A stretch of DNA of 50,317 nucleotides, taken from NCBI RefSeq assembly GCF_001426265.1, contig NZ_LMDG01000033.1, positions 403,803-454,119 of the forward strand, written 5' to 3'. The notes beneath the pieces were generated by a model. That model was not told the DNA's origin and did not search any database. It saw only the letters and a list, made by a program, of their open reading frames with translations. Position 1 is the stretch's first letter, and every line of letters starts with the position of its first letter. Positions 1-8,012 of this stretch are shown in pieces. The position numbers and the translations under genes were made by a program. This DNA comes from Rhizobium sp. Root1220. GTDB lineage: Bacteria > Pseudomonadota > Alphaproteobacteria > Rhizobiales > Rhizobiaceae.

Positions 1-342
1 GCGGTGTCGATCTTGGCGGCACCCATGCCCAGTGCGTCGGATACGGCCGAGAGAGCCTTGTTGTCCGACTTCATCGTCGTTGCGATCGACCAGTAAGCGG
101 CGTTGTCGGAAGCCTTGCCTACGCGCAGACCGGACGAAACGATGTCGATGGCGCTATCGACGGCGGTGTACGCGGTGTCGATCTTGGCTGCACCCATTCC
201 CAGTGCGTCGGATACGGCCGAGAGAGCCTTGTTGTCCGACTTCATCGTCGTTGCGATCGACCAGTAAGCGGCGTTGTCGGAAGCCTTGCCTACGCGCAGA
301 CCGGACGAAACGGCGTTCTGCGTGTTCCCGAGACCCTTGTTG
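1..342. repeat. 171-bp in-frame tandem repeat inside the flagellin gene
   Basis: Bases 1-141 match bases 172-312 with two differences that I can see (GGCGGCACCCATGCC against GGCTGCACCCATTCC). The period is 171 bp, exactly 57 codons. The shared hexamer GAAACG at the repeat joint could have served as the recombination point. The left copy is cut by the window edge. Confidence 0.85.
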
Positions 343-401
343 ACGTCACGCAACGTCTGGAGAGCGGCCATAGCGGAGTTGTTGGTGTTGATGCTTGTCA
401 T
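1..401 (-). CDS. flaA: Flagellin, 5' part only, with an internal duplication
   Basis: This is the start of a flagellin gene that runs off the left edge (133 complete codons visible). The protein opens MTSINTNNSAMAALQTL, and the conserved D0/D1 helix of rhizobial flagellins (SSGLRVGKASDNAAYWSIAT) follows. Flagellin is exported by the flagellar type III system and polymerises into the filament. The ATG sits behind a good ribosome-binding site (CAGGGGACAG). Oddly, a 57-codon block (residues 32-88) is followed directly by a second copy (89 to the edge), in frame and nearly identical in DNA. Rhizobia usually carry several tandem flagellin paralogues, so the copy could be real or an assembly chimera. 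The family call is secure; the symbol flaA rests on its position next to the flg/fli cluster. Confidence 0.93.
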   Translation of the reverse strand, partial: MTSINTNNSAMAALQTLRDVNKGLGNTQNAVSSGLRVGKASDNAAYWSIATTMKSDNKALSAVSDALGMGAAKIDTAYTAVDSAIDIVSSGLRVGKASDNAAYWSIATTMKSDNKALSAVSDALGMGAAKIDT

Positions 402-494
402 AAGTCTGTCCCCTGAAAACGAAATACAATGGTGAGGACATACCGGACTTCTATACCGGCGATGACGGACCAGCTTCATGCTACTCGGCGCTAT

Positions 495-504
495 CTTGTT
501 TCAG
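495..504 (-). promoter_or_regulatory. Flagellar regulon box upstream of the flagellin gene
   Basis: On the minus strand the sequence reads CTGAAACAAG, nine of ten matches to the shared box YTSRCRCAAG, with a TA pair 12 nt past CAAG. It lies about 94 nt before the flagellin ATG. The rest of the 347-bp interval between the flagellin and glycosyltransferase starts is non-coding. It holds a direct repeat ATACCGG at 440-446 and 453-459 between box and gene, which could be a second regulatory element. Confidence 0.5.
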
Positions 505-647
505 CAACCAAACCCGTCATGTCGACGCTGAATCTCGCAGGCATTCATTGCTAAGCGGTTAAAGTAATTATTGAAACGCGATCGATCCTGTCAGTGGTTA
601 ACGACCGCTAAAGATTACCTCGTTCGCATTCGAGGGCGGTCACCGGT

Positions 648-657
648 TTCATGCAAG
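648..657 (+). promoter_or_regulatory. Possible flagellar regulon box upstream of the glycosyltransferase
   Basis: The plus strand reads TTCATGCAAG, nine of ten matches to YTSRCRCAAG, with a TA pair 12 nt past CAAG, the same offset as at the flagellin gene. It lies about 91 nt before the TTG start of the divergent glycosyltransferase gene. A one-mismatch hit of this kind can arise by chance in a few hundred bases, so this is weaker than the perfect copies. Confidence 0.35.
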
Positions 658-748
658 CTTCGTATGTCTAGACTGGAGGAAACTAGGTCCGGACTCAGCG
701 TGAGCGCGAGCCCCGGCACACCGATGAAATCCCTGCATGGAGTGGGTC

Positions 749-2668
749 TTGAATACTAGCATTTCCTTTGCGGCCGCGTCCAAAGACTACCAGAAGGGCC
801 AGTATCTGAAGTCGCTCGAGGTCCTGAACAAGCTGGTAGACACCCAGAAAGACGTCAAGACCTACGTCCTCCTGGCCAAAAATATGCTGAAGCTGGGTTT
901 TAAGGCGGAAGCAGCAGCGGCTTATTCGCTGGCAGGCAAACTCGATAGCCACGCGGAATCGCTATATACACGCGAAGCCGCGCTCCTCTATTTCCAATGC
1001 GGCGACGAGCAGGAGGCCCTGGCCCACGCCTTACGCGTTATGAAACTTGCGCAGAACGACGCCGATCTCGCCTACCTCTTTACCTTTATCTACATCAAGC
1101 AAGGCCGACTTGACCTGATCAGCCCTTTTCGGCGGGCCATTTCCGAAAGTTCCAATCCAGACCACATCCTGATCGCAGTTCGCGCCCTTACGGATCATAT
1201 TCTCGATCCGACGAATGAAACGCTCGTGAACAATCTGTTCAAGCGGTTTCCGAATATGCCGGCGTTGCGATTACTCAGCCTCGTCTTCGCGCGAGAGATA
1301 TGCGACTACGAGCGCATAGTCCCCTATTTCGCGCCGCTCGCCGAGATGCTCAAGAAAGGGCAACTCGAGTTCCTGCGGAAGGACAACCCCTTCTTCAATC
1401 TCCATTGGTGCGCCGACGAGGCAATGAACCGTGCCGCCTCCCTGAACCCAGCGGTGTCACTGCAGCAGCTGGCAACGGGCAGAAGAGCGCTACCTCATGC
1501 CTGGGGAAAGAAGATCCGAGTGGGATATCTTTCTGCCGACTTCTGGGACGATCACGCCACAATGAAGCTTCTTCAGCGGGTGCTGGAACTCCACGATCGC
1601 GATCGTTTCGAAATTACTCTCTTCTGCCATTCGGCCGAAAGCTATCTCGAAGCGAACAAGACCGACAGATCGGGCTGGGGCAACATCTGCACAATCCGTG
1701 ATCTGACAAACGCCGAAGCGGCGGACACGATCCGACAGAATGAGATCGACATTCTTGTCGACCTGAAGGGCCATACATCAGAAGGACGCGTGGATATTCT
1801 GAACTACGGCGCGGCACCGATCCAGGTTGCATGGCTCGGCTTCCCCGGCAGCATTGTCAATATCGACCTCGACTACGTGATTGGTGACCATTTCGTCCTC
1901 CCGGATAGCTCCAAACCGCATTACCATGAGAAGCTTGTGCGGTTGCCCGACAGCTACCAGCCGAACGATCCCGCCAACCGGCCCAAGCCCAATCCGGTGA
2001 CCCGAGCCGAGCTTGGCTTGCCGGAAGATGCTTTCATATTTGCATCGTTCAACGGCAATCGTAAAATCACGCCAGAGGCGCTAGATAGCTGGTGCAACAT
2101 CTTGCGACGCTCACCGCATAGCGTCCTTTGGCTAATGCTGTCATCCGTGCGTGCCGAGGCCAATATTCGCAAGTATGCGGGCAAGCGCGGCATCTCGGCC
2201 GACCGCATCATTTTCTGTACACGCGTCAAATATGAAAAACACATAGACCGCCAGCAGGCCGCCGATCTCGGCATCGACACCTTCCCTGTCAATGGCCATA
2301 CCACAACCTCTGAACAGCTGTGGGGCGGTCTGCCGGTTCTGACCGTCAAGGGAACCCACTTCGCTTCACGCGTCAGCGAGAGCCTTCTCAACGCCATCGG
2401 ATTGCCCGAACTGGTTGCCGCGGACAGGCAGGCCTACGAGGATATGGCCGTCGAGCTCGCCTCGAGCCCCGAACGCATCGCGGAGTATAAGCAGCGCCTC
2501 AGGCAGAATGCCGGCATCATGCCGCTATTCGATGCCGATCGTTTCCGCCTTCACCTGGAGAAGGCCTACGAGATGATGGTCGAGCGCGCCAAATTCGGGA
2601 TGGAGCCCGACCATATCGACGTTCCGGCACTCCCGCCGCGCACGGAACCGTTCTTCTCCTTCGAGTGA
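749..2668 (+). CDS. TPR-containing GT41 (OGT/SPINDLY-like) glycosyltransferase, candidate flagellin glycosyltransferase
   Basis: A 639-residue protein with helical TPR-like repeats over about residues 1-190 and a GT41 catalytic region from about 255. The catalytic part begins KKIRVGYLSADFWDDHATM, with the His that aligns with the N-terminal active-site His of O-GlcNAc transferases. It also has the sugar-nucleotide site NGHTTTSEQLWGGLPVLT and ASRVSESLL. GT41 enzymes transfer a sugar from a nucleotide donor to Ser/Thr of proteins. The TTG at 749 is preferred because GGAGTGGG ends 3 nt upstream; an in-frame ATG at 737 has no site. The gene is divergent from a flagellin and next to the flagellar operon. 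The TPR-plus-GT layout recalls the Caulobacter flagellin glycosyltransferase FlmG, so flagellin is the likely target by inference. Confidence 0.88.
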   Translation: MNTSISFAAASKDYQKGQYLKSLEVLNKLVDTQKDVKTYVLLAKNMLKLGFKAEAAAAYSLAGKLDSHAESLYTREAALLYFQCGDEQEALAHALRVMKLAQNDADLAYLFTFIYIKQGRLDLISPFRRAISESSNPDHILIAVRALTDHILDPTNETLVNNLFKRFPNMPALRLLSLVFAREICDYERIVPYFAPLAEMLKKGQLEFLRKDNPFFNLHWCADEAMNRAASLNPAVSLQQLATGRRALPHAWGKKIRVGYLSADFWDDHATMKLLQRVLELHDRDRFEITLFCHSAESYLEANKTDRSGWGNICTIRDLTNAEAADTIRQNEIDILVDLKGHTSEGRVDILNYGAAPIQVAWLGFPGSIVNIDLDYVIGDHFVLPDSSKPHYHEKLVRLPDSYQPNDPANRPKPNPVTRAELGLPEDAFIFASFNGNRKITPEALDSWCNILRRSPHSVLWLMLSSVRAEANIRKYAGKRGISADRIIFCTRVKYEKHIDRQQAADLGIDTFPVNGHTTTSEQLWGGLPVLTVKGTHFASRVSESLLNAIGLPELVAADRQAYEDMAVELASSPERIAEYKQRLRQNAGIMPLFDADRFRLHLEKAYEMMVERAKFGMEPDHIDVPALPPRTEPFFSFE

Positions 2669-2685
2669 AGACACTCACAATCTGA

Positions 2686-2715
2686 AAAGCCCGCCGACAC
2701 AAGTCGGCGGGCTTT
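2686..2715. terminator. Bidirectional terminator between glycosyltransferase and fliP
   Basis: A perfect 13-bp inverted repeat, AAAGCCCGCCGAC and GTCGGCGGGCTTT, with a 4-nt ACAA loop. It has an A-run on one side and a T-run on the other, and lies between two convergent genes. It can end both the glycosyltransferase transcript and the long flg-fliP operon. Confidence 0.92.
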
Positions 2716-2745
2716 CTCTATGGCTGAGCCTGAAAGGTGTGGCGA

Positions 2746-3483
2746 CTAGTGGAACGAGCGCACGAGACTGCCGACCAACAGGTTCCAGCCGTCGATCAGA
2801 ACGAAGAACAGGATCTTGAAGGGCAGTGAGATGGACGTCGGCGGCAGCATCATCATGCCCATAGCCATGGTGATGGTAGCAACGATCAGGTCGATGACCA
2901 GGAATGGCAGGACGATGAGAAAGCCAATCTCGAAACCGCGGCGGATCTCCGAAATCATGAACGCCGGAACGAGCACGCGGTAATCGACCTTCTCTCCCGT
3001 TTCGACAGTCTGTCCGCGCTCGCGGGCGAGGTCGACGAACAGCGCCAGATCCTTGTCACGCGTATTGTTCGACATGAAGGTGCGGAAAGGATCGGCAATG
3101 CGTTCGACGGCCTGCTGTTCGTTGATCTGGTTCGTCAGGAGCGGTTGCACACCACTTTGCCAAGCCTGATCGAACGTCGGTTGCATGACGTAGAAGGTCA
3201 TGAAGAGCGCAAGCGAAAGCAGGATCATGTTCGAGGGCGTGGACGCCAGCCCCATGCCAGACCGGAGGATCGAGAAGGCAATGATGAAGCGCGGGAAGCT
3301 CGTCACCATGATCAGAATGCCCGGAGCGACCGAGAGTATGGTCAGCAGGCCAAACGTGCGGATGATCCACGCGGCGACCGAGCCGTCGACCGGCAAGTTC
3401 AAAAGGTTTGTGGGGAGCTGCTGCGCATGCGCCAGCTCAGGCACCGCCATCATGACGGCGAAAAGCAGTATGAATCGAATCAT
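2746..3483 (-). CDS. fliP: Flagellar type III export gate protein FliP
   Basis: A 245-residue protein of normal FliP length. It has a cleavable signal peptide ending ELAHA, then a hydrophobic region including SVAPGILIMVTSFPRFIIAF. The central part carries NNTRDKDLALFVDLAR, and the C-terminal segments include MISEIRRGFEIGFLIVLPF and MAMGMMMLPPTSISLPFK. FliP forms the core of the inner-membrane export gate with FliQ and FliR, which are not in the window. It is the last gene of the long minus-strand operon. Its ATG overlaps the fliL stop by 4 nt (ATGA), suggesting translational coupling. Confidence 0.97.
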   Translation of the reverse strand: MIRFILLFAVMMAVPELAHAQQLPTNLLNLPVDGSVAAWIIRTFGLLTILSVAPGILIMVTSFPRFIIAFSILRSGMGLASTPSNMILLSLALFMTFYVMQPTFDQAWQSGVQPLLTNQINEQQAVERIADPFRTFMSNNTRDKDLALFVDLARERGQTVETGEKVDYRVLVPAFMISEIRRGFEIGFLIVLPFLVIDLIVATITMAMGMMMLPPTSISLPFKILFFVLIDGWNLLVGSLVRSFH

Positions 3484-3995
3484 TCGACAACGAAGGTCCT
3501 GAACATGACCTTCGATACGCGTCCCTGCGCGCGAAGGTCAACACGCTCCTCGACGTCATCCCTAAGATATTCGAAGCCGCGCGGCCCTTCGATCTGCTGC
3601 AGCGAGACAGTTCGCACGTAGGCCATGATATCCTGGTGAATATCCTCGGCCAGCTTGACGTCCGGCGGACCAGTGAACAGTAGCGCCACTTCCAGGCGCA
3701 CCCAGTTCTCCGAGGGATAGGCAAGGTTCGCGGTGATCGGCTCGAGTTGCACGACCATGTTGGCCTCGGTGGATATATGAGGCAGACCCGCCTCACCTGG
3801 CTTCTGCGCCGCCGCGCCCTTGCCTTCGGCAGCCTGTTCTTCGGCGACCGCACCCTTGATGTCAGGTGCAACCATGGTGCCGACGACCCAGCCGCCACCG
3901 GCGCCCAACAGCGTCAACACGGCCAGGCCGACGACGGTCATCAGCATGGCCGATTTCTTTTTCGACTGGCCTTCGGTACCTTCTGCTTCTGCCAT
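3480..3995 (-). CDS. fliL: Flagellar basal body protein FliL
   Basis: A 171-residue protein with a short Lys-rich cytoplasmic start (KKKSAM), one transmembrane helix (about residues 16-40), an Ala/Glu/Gly-rich linker, and the periplasmic FliL domain with LEPITANLAYPSENWVRLE and FEYLRDDVEERVDL. FliL surrounds the stator and supports torque. The ATG at 3995 follows flgH by 11 nt. The reading frame stays open far upstream, but that stretch lies antisense-like within flgH and is not FliL. The stop overlaps the fliP start. Confidence 0.95.
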   Translation of the reverse strand: MAEAEGTEGQSKKKSAMLMTVVGLAVLTLLGAGGGWVVGTMVAPDIKGAVAEEQAAEGKGAAAQKPGEAGLPHISTEANMVVQLEPITANLAYPSENWVRLEVALLFTGPPDVKLAEDIHQDIMAYVRTVSLQQIEGPRGFEYLRDDVEERVDLRAQGRVSKVMFRTFVVE

Positions 3996-4006
3996 TGTAT
4001 CCGACC

Positions 4007-4723
4007 TCAAAGCGGCGAGAAGAGATCGACGACCTGCTGGCCGCGCGGTGGCTGCTGCACTTCCATCAGGCGGCCGCGGCCACCGTAGGAGATGCGCGCT
4101 TCGGCGATCTTCTCGTAGGAAATCTGGTTGTCGGCGTCCACGTCCTGCGGACGTACGATACCGGCGACGTTCAGGATCCGGATTTCCTGGTTGACGCGGA
4201 CCTCCTGAGAACCGCTGAGCACCAGATTGCCGTTCTCCAGAATGCCCGTAACAACGGCCGCTACCATGAGCTTCAGCGTTTCGGACCGGTCGATCTTGCC
4301 TTTGCCGTCGGTGCTGGTGTCGGACCCATAGGTTACGTCGGCTGTCGAGGCAGGATTCCATGCTCCGACCTTGGCGTTGACGTCCCAGTTCAAGCCGCTC
4401 GAGTTCGTGCGGCTGCGGCTGGTGTCATTCTCGAACTTAGCCTTGTCGTTGATCTGTATGTTGACGGTCAAAATATCGCCGACATTCAACGCGCGCGCAT
4501 CCTTGAAGAGAGCCGCCTGTGAATCGCTCCAGAGCGAGTATCCCTGTGCGACCTGGCGCGGCTGCTTTGGATAGAGAGACATCTGCGGAGTCTGGCCGTA
4601 GGCAAGACCGCTGCCGATGGGGCTCATGGCGGGGGCGCGACCTATCTCGTTGATCGCCTGCGGCGACGCGCAACCCGCGAGAATCGCTACGGCGGCGATG
4701 GCCGCCGGGAAAAGCCTGTTCAT
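4007..4723 (-). CDS. flgH: Flagellar L-ring lipoprotein FlgH
   Basis: A 238-residue protein with a lipoprotein signal ending LAGC (Cys18), so it is lipidated in the outer membrane. Typical FlgH blocks follow: SLWSDSQAALFKDARALNVGD, DILTVNIQINDKAKF, GNLVLSGSQEVRVNQE and IVRPQDVDADNQISYEKIAEARI. It builds the L ring around the rod. The start overlaps the motE stop by 4 nt, and fliL follows after 11 nt. Confidence 0.97.
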   Translation of the reverse strand: MNRLFPAAIAAVAILAGCASPQAINEIGRAPAMSPIGSGLAYGQTPQMSLYPKQPRQVAQGYSLWSDSQAALFKDARALNVGDILTVNIQINDKAKFENDTSRSRTNSSGLNWDVNAKVGAWNPASTADVTYGSDTSTDGKGKIDRSETLKLMVAAVVTGILENGNLVLSGSQEVRVNQEIRILNVAGIVRPQDVDADNQISYEKIAEARISYGGRGRLMEVQQPPRGQQVVDLFSPL

Positions 4724-5262
4724 GAGGGGTCCTTCGACGTATTGGGATCGGACGCGCTTGCGATGATGTTGGCGATGATCGCAGCCTTCTGCGCATCCAT
4801 CTCATTGAGGATCAGGCTCGATTGACCCGGGCCCAACCTCATGATGACGGCCGCCGCCACTTCGATCTTGACTTCCTGCAACTGGGCGGCAGCCGCGTCC
4901 GGCTTCATTTTCTTGTAGATATCCGTCAGGCCGGCCTCGGCCTGCTTGAGGAAGACATCCCGGCGCTTCAGCCAGTCCTGATACTCTTCCTTTCGCTTCT
5001 GCAATTCCGCAATACGCGTATCGACGTCCGCGCGAAGCTTTTCCAGTTCCTGCTTCTGCAGCAGATAGCGTTGGTCGCGGGCGGAATCCGCTATGTTGGT
5101 GCAGAACTGCCTGATCTCATCCTGCGAGGTCGGATCGACGATGGTCGCCGGCGCTTCCTGGGCGAAAGCACCTGGAATGGAGAGCAGCACGACGGCGACG
5201 GCCGGTAGCGCGAGTTGCCGCAGCAGTTGGAAACGGCTCATGTTCGCATCCCACTTCGTCAT
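4720..5262 (-). CDS. motE: MotE, periplasmic chaperone for the motility protein MotC
   Basis: A 180-residue exported protein. It has a signal peptide ending GAFA at about residue 34, a charged coiled coil (about 60-115, with LEKLRADVDTRIAELQKRKE), and a C-terminal helical domain (IYKKMKPDAAAAQLQE, VIMRLGPGQSSLILNEMDA) typical of the MotE family. In Sinorhizobium meliloti MotE stabilises and targets MotC to the periplasm; motC is not in this window. The ATG at 5262 overlaps the flgI stop. A second start at 5241 (MSRFQLL) would give a cleaner signal peptide and cannot be excluded. The gene lies between flgI and flgH, its usual rhizobial place. Confidence 0.88.
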   Translation of the reverse strand: MTKWDANMSRFQLLRQLALPAVAVVLLSIPGAFAQEAPATIVDPTSQDEIRQFCTNIADSARDQRYLLQKQELEKLRADVDTRIAELQKRKEEYQDWLKRRDVFLKQAEAGLTDIYKKMKPDAAAAQLQEVKIEVAAAVIMRLGPGQSSLILNEMDAQKAAIIANIIASASDPNTSKDPS

Positions 5263-6380
5263 TGCAGGACAAGCTCCGCTTGCAGGGCACCGGCGGACTT
5301 GATGCCCTGGAGGATCGCAATGATGCCATCGGGCTTGACGCCGATGTTATTGAGACCGGCCACCAGTGTCTTGAGATCGGGTCCGTCGAGCAGCGCGACC
5401 TTGCCGCCTGTCTTCTGCGCCGCGATATCGGTCTGCGGCTGGACGGCGGTAACACCGCGCGAGAATGGCTCCGGCTGGATGATCTGCGGCGTCTCGGTGA
5501 CCTGGACCGTGAGGGTACCATATGAAACCGCTACCGGCGACACGCGCACATCCGAGCCGATCACAATGGTGCCGGTTCGCTCGTTGACCACGACCTTTGC
5601 AGGCGTATCCGTCTTGACCTCAAGATTTTCGATGTCAGCCATCAGCCGTGTCAGATCGGCTTCCCGAGGCTTTTGGACGATAACCTCCTGTGCATCCTTG
5701 GCTTCGGCGACCGGTCCGCCAAAACGTGCGGAGGCATAACCGTTGACGACGTCGGCAATGCGAACCGCCGTCGAAAAATCCGGATTACGCAGCTGGAGGA
5801 CAAGATTGACGGAATCCTTGAAGCGCGATGGCAGCTCGCGTTCAATGATGGCGCCGCCGGGAACGCGTCCCGCCGTCGTGACGCCTTCGGTGATGCTGGA
5901 GGCTTGACCCTGAGCACTGAAACCGGACACGACGACGGAGCCCTGGGCGACGGCGTAGATCTGACCATCGGCGCCAGACAGCGACGTCATGATAAGCGTG
6001 CCGCCGCGCAACGACGTCGCGTCGCCCAGCGAGCTGACACTGACGTCGATCCGGCTTCCCGGACTGGCAAAAGGCGGGAGATTGGCAGTGACCATGACGG
6101 CCGCCGTATTCTTGGCGTTGGACTGACCGCCCTGCGTGGAGATGCCGAGGTTCTGCAGCATGGCGCGCATCGATTGCTCGGTGAACGGCGAAGCGCGGAA
6201 TCCGTCTCCTGTCCCCTGAAGGCCGACGATCAGACCATAGCCGATGAGCTGGTTGTCACGGCCGGCCTGCAGCGATGCTATATCCTTGATACGCGACGTC
6301 ATGGCCGAGGCCGGCGCGACAGCCACCAGATTCGGGGCCAGGAATGCAAGGGCAACGAAAATGCGAAGGATTTTTTTCAT
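5259..6380 (-). CDS. flgI: Flagellar P-ring protein FlgI
   Basis: A 373-residue protein with a signal peptide ending PASAM and the FlgI signature SRIKDIASLQAGRDNQLIGYG and LVVGLQGTGDG-like segment (VGLQGTGDGFRASPFTEQS). The C-terminal part has the conserved DLKTLVAGLNNIGVKPDGII. FlgI forms the P ring in the peptidoglycan layer. The gene overlaps flgA upstream and motE downstream by 4 nt each, so three gene junctions in a row can be translationally coupled. Confidence 0.97.
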   Translation of the reverse strand: MKKILRIFVALAFLAPNLVAVAPASAMTSRIKDIASLQAGRDNQLIGYGLIVGLQGTGDGFRASPFTEQSMRAMLQNLGISTQGGQSNAKNTAAVMVTANLPPFASPGSRIDVSVSSLGDATSLRGGTLIMTSLSGADGQIYAVAQGSVVVSGFSAQGQASSITEGVTTAGRVPGGAIIERELPSRFKDSVNLVLQLRNPDFSTAVRIADVVNGYASARFGGPVAEAKDAQEVIVQKPREADLTRLMADIENLEVKTDTPAKVVVNERTGTIVIGSDVRVSPVAVSYGTLTVQVTETPQIIQPEPFSRGVTAVQPQTDIAAQKTGGKVALLDGPDLKTLVAGLNNIGVKPDGIIAILQGIKSAGALQAELVLQ

Positions 6381-6859
6381 TTTGCGGCCACGTGTATTGT
6401 CCCGTCGGCGAGCACCGTGCCGCTGACGATGACACCCGAATCCATATTGCGAACGCGGATTAGCTGACCGGTCATCCCATCTTCAAGCGGCGATCCCGCT
6501 GCCGAGATTGTCATCGCGCCGAGCGTGAAAACCAGGCGGATCGAGGAGCCGCGCGCCACCGTGTAGGGTTCGCGCAGGGCCGAGACCGAGATGGTACGTC
6601 CAGGCAGGAAGGTGCGCTTGGAGATCATGCCTTCGACCTGCCGGATCGTCTTTGCATAATCGCCGGCAAGGTTCGGGTTGGTCACCTCGACCTCCTGCAA
6701 CTGAGCGCCGGAGATGGTTTCGCCGGGGTAGATCGTCGTTGTCGGCACCACGGCAGAACCCATTCCGGCAGCGGCTGCTGGCGGCGTGGCAGTCGCGGTG
6801 ACTATGATCGCAACGGCGGCTGCCCATCCGCGGATACGTCTGACCCGGCAAAACATCAT
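6377..6859 (-). CDS. flgA: P-ring assembly chaperone FlgA
   Basis: A 160-residue exported protein with a signal peptide (to about residue 31) and a C-terminal SAF/FlgA domain: KRTFLPGRTISVSALREPY, RGSSIRLVFTLGAMTISAAG and the conserved end GQLIRVRNMDSGVIVSGTV. FlgA assists P-ring polymerisation in the periplasm. Shorter than enterobacterial FlgA, as is usual in rhizobia. It lies between flgG and flgI and overlaps flgI by 4 nt. Confidence 0.94.
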   Translation of the reverse strand: MMFCRVRRIRGWAAAVAIIVTATATPPAAAAGMGSAVVPTTTIYPGETISGAQLQEVEVTNPNLAGDYAKTIRQVEGMISKRTFLPGRTISVSALREPYTVARGSSIRLVFTLGAMTISAAGSPLEDGMTGQLIRVRNMDSGVIVSGTVLADGTIHVAAK

Positions 6860-6876
6860 GTTTCGGCTCTTCCCTG

Positions 6877-7665
6877 TTACTTCAGGTTCTTGCTGACGAT
6901 GGAGGCCATTTCGTCGGCGGTGGTGATGACTTTCGAGTTCATTTCGTAAGCGCGCTGCGCCGAAATCAGCTCGGTGATTTCCTTAACCGGATCGACGTTC
7001 GACGATTCCAGGTAGCTCTGCTTCAAGTAGCCGAAGCCTTCTTCGTCAGGCGTTCCGACCACGGGATCACCCGACGCCGGCGTCTGGGCGAAGAGGTTGT
7101 CGCCGAGAGGCTGCAGACCAGCTTCGTTGACGAAGTCAGCAATCTGCAGCTGGCCAAGCACCGTTGGATCCGTGTCGCCCGGCAATTTTGCCGAGACTTC
7201 GCCTGAACGGCTGATGGTCAACTGCGTCGACCCTTGCGGGATGGTGATGTTCGGCGCGACGAGGGAGCCATCGATCGTCACGATCTGGCCCGTCTCGTTC
7301 TTGTTGAAGGCACCGGCACGGGTGTAGAGCGTCGTGCCGTCGGCAGCCTGGATCTGGAAGAAGCCGCGACCGATCAGCGCCACGTCCATGTCGTTGCCCG
7401 TCTGGGAGAGTTCGCCCTGAATGTGCAGGTTTCGGACCGCCGACGTCTGGACACCGAGACCGATGTTCGCGCCTTCCGGAACGATCGACTGGTTGGCGCG
7501 GTTGGACACACCCTTGGCGCGTTCGGTCTGATAGAGAAGGTCCGTGAATTCCGCGCGGGCGCGCTTGAAGCCAGTCGTGTTGATGTTCGCGATGTTGTTC
7601 GCGATGACTTCGAGGTTTGTCTGCTGGGCATCCATGCCCGTTGCAGCAATGGCTAGCGCTCTCAT
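6877..7665 (-). CDS. flgG: Distal rod protein FlgG
   Basis: A 262-residue protein, the standard FlgG length. The N-terminus MRALAIAATGMDAQQTNLEV with NNIANINTTGFKR is the rod/hook/filament motif. The central IGRGFFQIQAADGTTLYTRAG and the C-terminal YLESSNVDPVKEITELISA and RAYEMNSKVI complete the signature. FlgG forms the distal rod. AAGGATG precedes the ATG by 7 nt. It is transcribed with fliE upstream and flgA downstream. Confidence 0.97.
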   Translation of the reverse strand: MRALAIAATGMDAQQTNLEVIANNIANINTTGFKRARAEFTDLLYQTERAKGVSNRANQSIVPEGANIGLGVQTSAVRNLHIQGELSQTGNDMDVALIGRGFFQIQAADGTTLYTRAGAFNKNETGQIVTIDGSLVAPNITIPQGSTQLTISRSGEVSAKLPGDTDPTVLGQLQIADFVNEAGLQPLGDNLFAQTPASGDPVVGTPDEEGFGYLKQSYLESSNVDPVKEITELISAQRAYEMNSKVITTADEMASIVSKNLK

Positions 7666-7685
7666 GGCTTCATCCTTAAATTCAA

Positions 7686-8012
7686 CTACATCTGCATCTT
7701 TGTGACTTCGAGAAAGGCCGAGACGACCTTGTCACGAAGCGCGATTGCGGTCTGAAGTGTCTGTTGCGCTTGCATGACCGCATCCACGACTTCACGCGTC
7801 GTTGCAGTACCCTTGATGCCGGCGAAGGACATATTCTCGGCGTTCTTCATGGTATTGACCGCACCGCTCGCAACATTGCTCAGAACGGAGGCGAAGCTGC
7901 CGTCGTTTGCCGCGCTTTGTGCGGAAGATGCCGTGGTGGAGTTGTCCGGCTCGATCGCGGCTAGGCCGCGGGTCATCGAGAGGGAGCTTATGCCATTGAT
8001 GCTGTTTATCAT
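7686..8012 (-). CDS. fliE: Hook-basal body complex protein FliE
   Basis: A 108-residue protein. The N-terminus is variable and Ser/Ala-rich; the C-terminal half has the FliE pattern VDAVMQAQQTLQTAIALRDK followed by VVSAFLEVTKMQM. FliE joins the MS ring to the proximal rod. Its ATG shares one base with the flgC stop (TAATG), so the two are tightly coupled. Confidence 0.95.
   Translation of the reverse strand: MINSINGISSLSMTRGLAAIEPDNSTTASSAQSAANDGSFASVLSNVASGAVNTMKNAENMSFAGIKGTATTREVVDAVMQAQQTLQTAIALRDKVVSAFLEVTKMQM

Noticed and set aside
598..612. CtrA-like site TTAA-N7-TAAA upstream of the glycosyltransferase
   Set aside because: One mismatch in a short, common pattern in an AT-rich interval; not supported by other copies near flagellar genes here.
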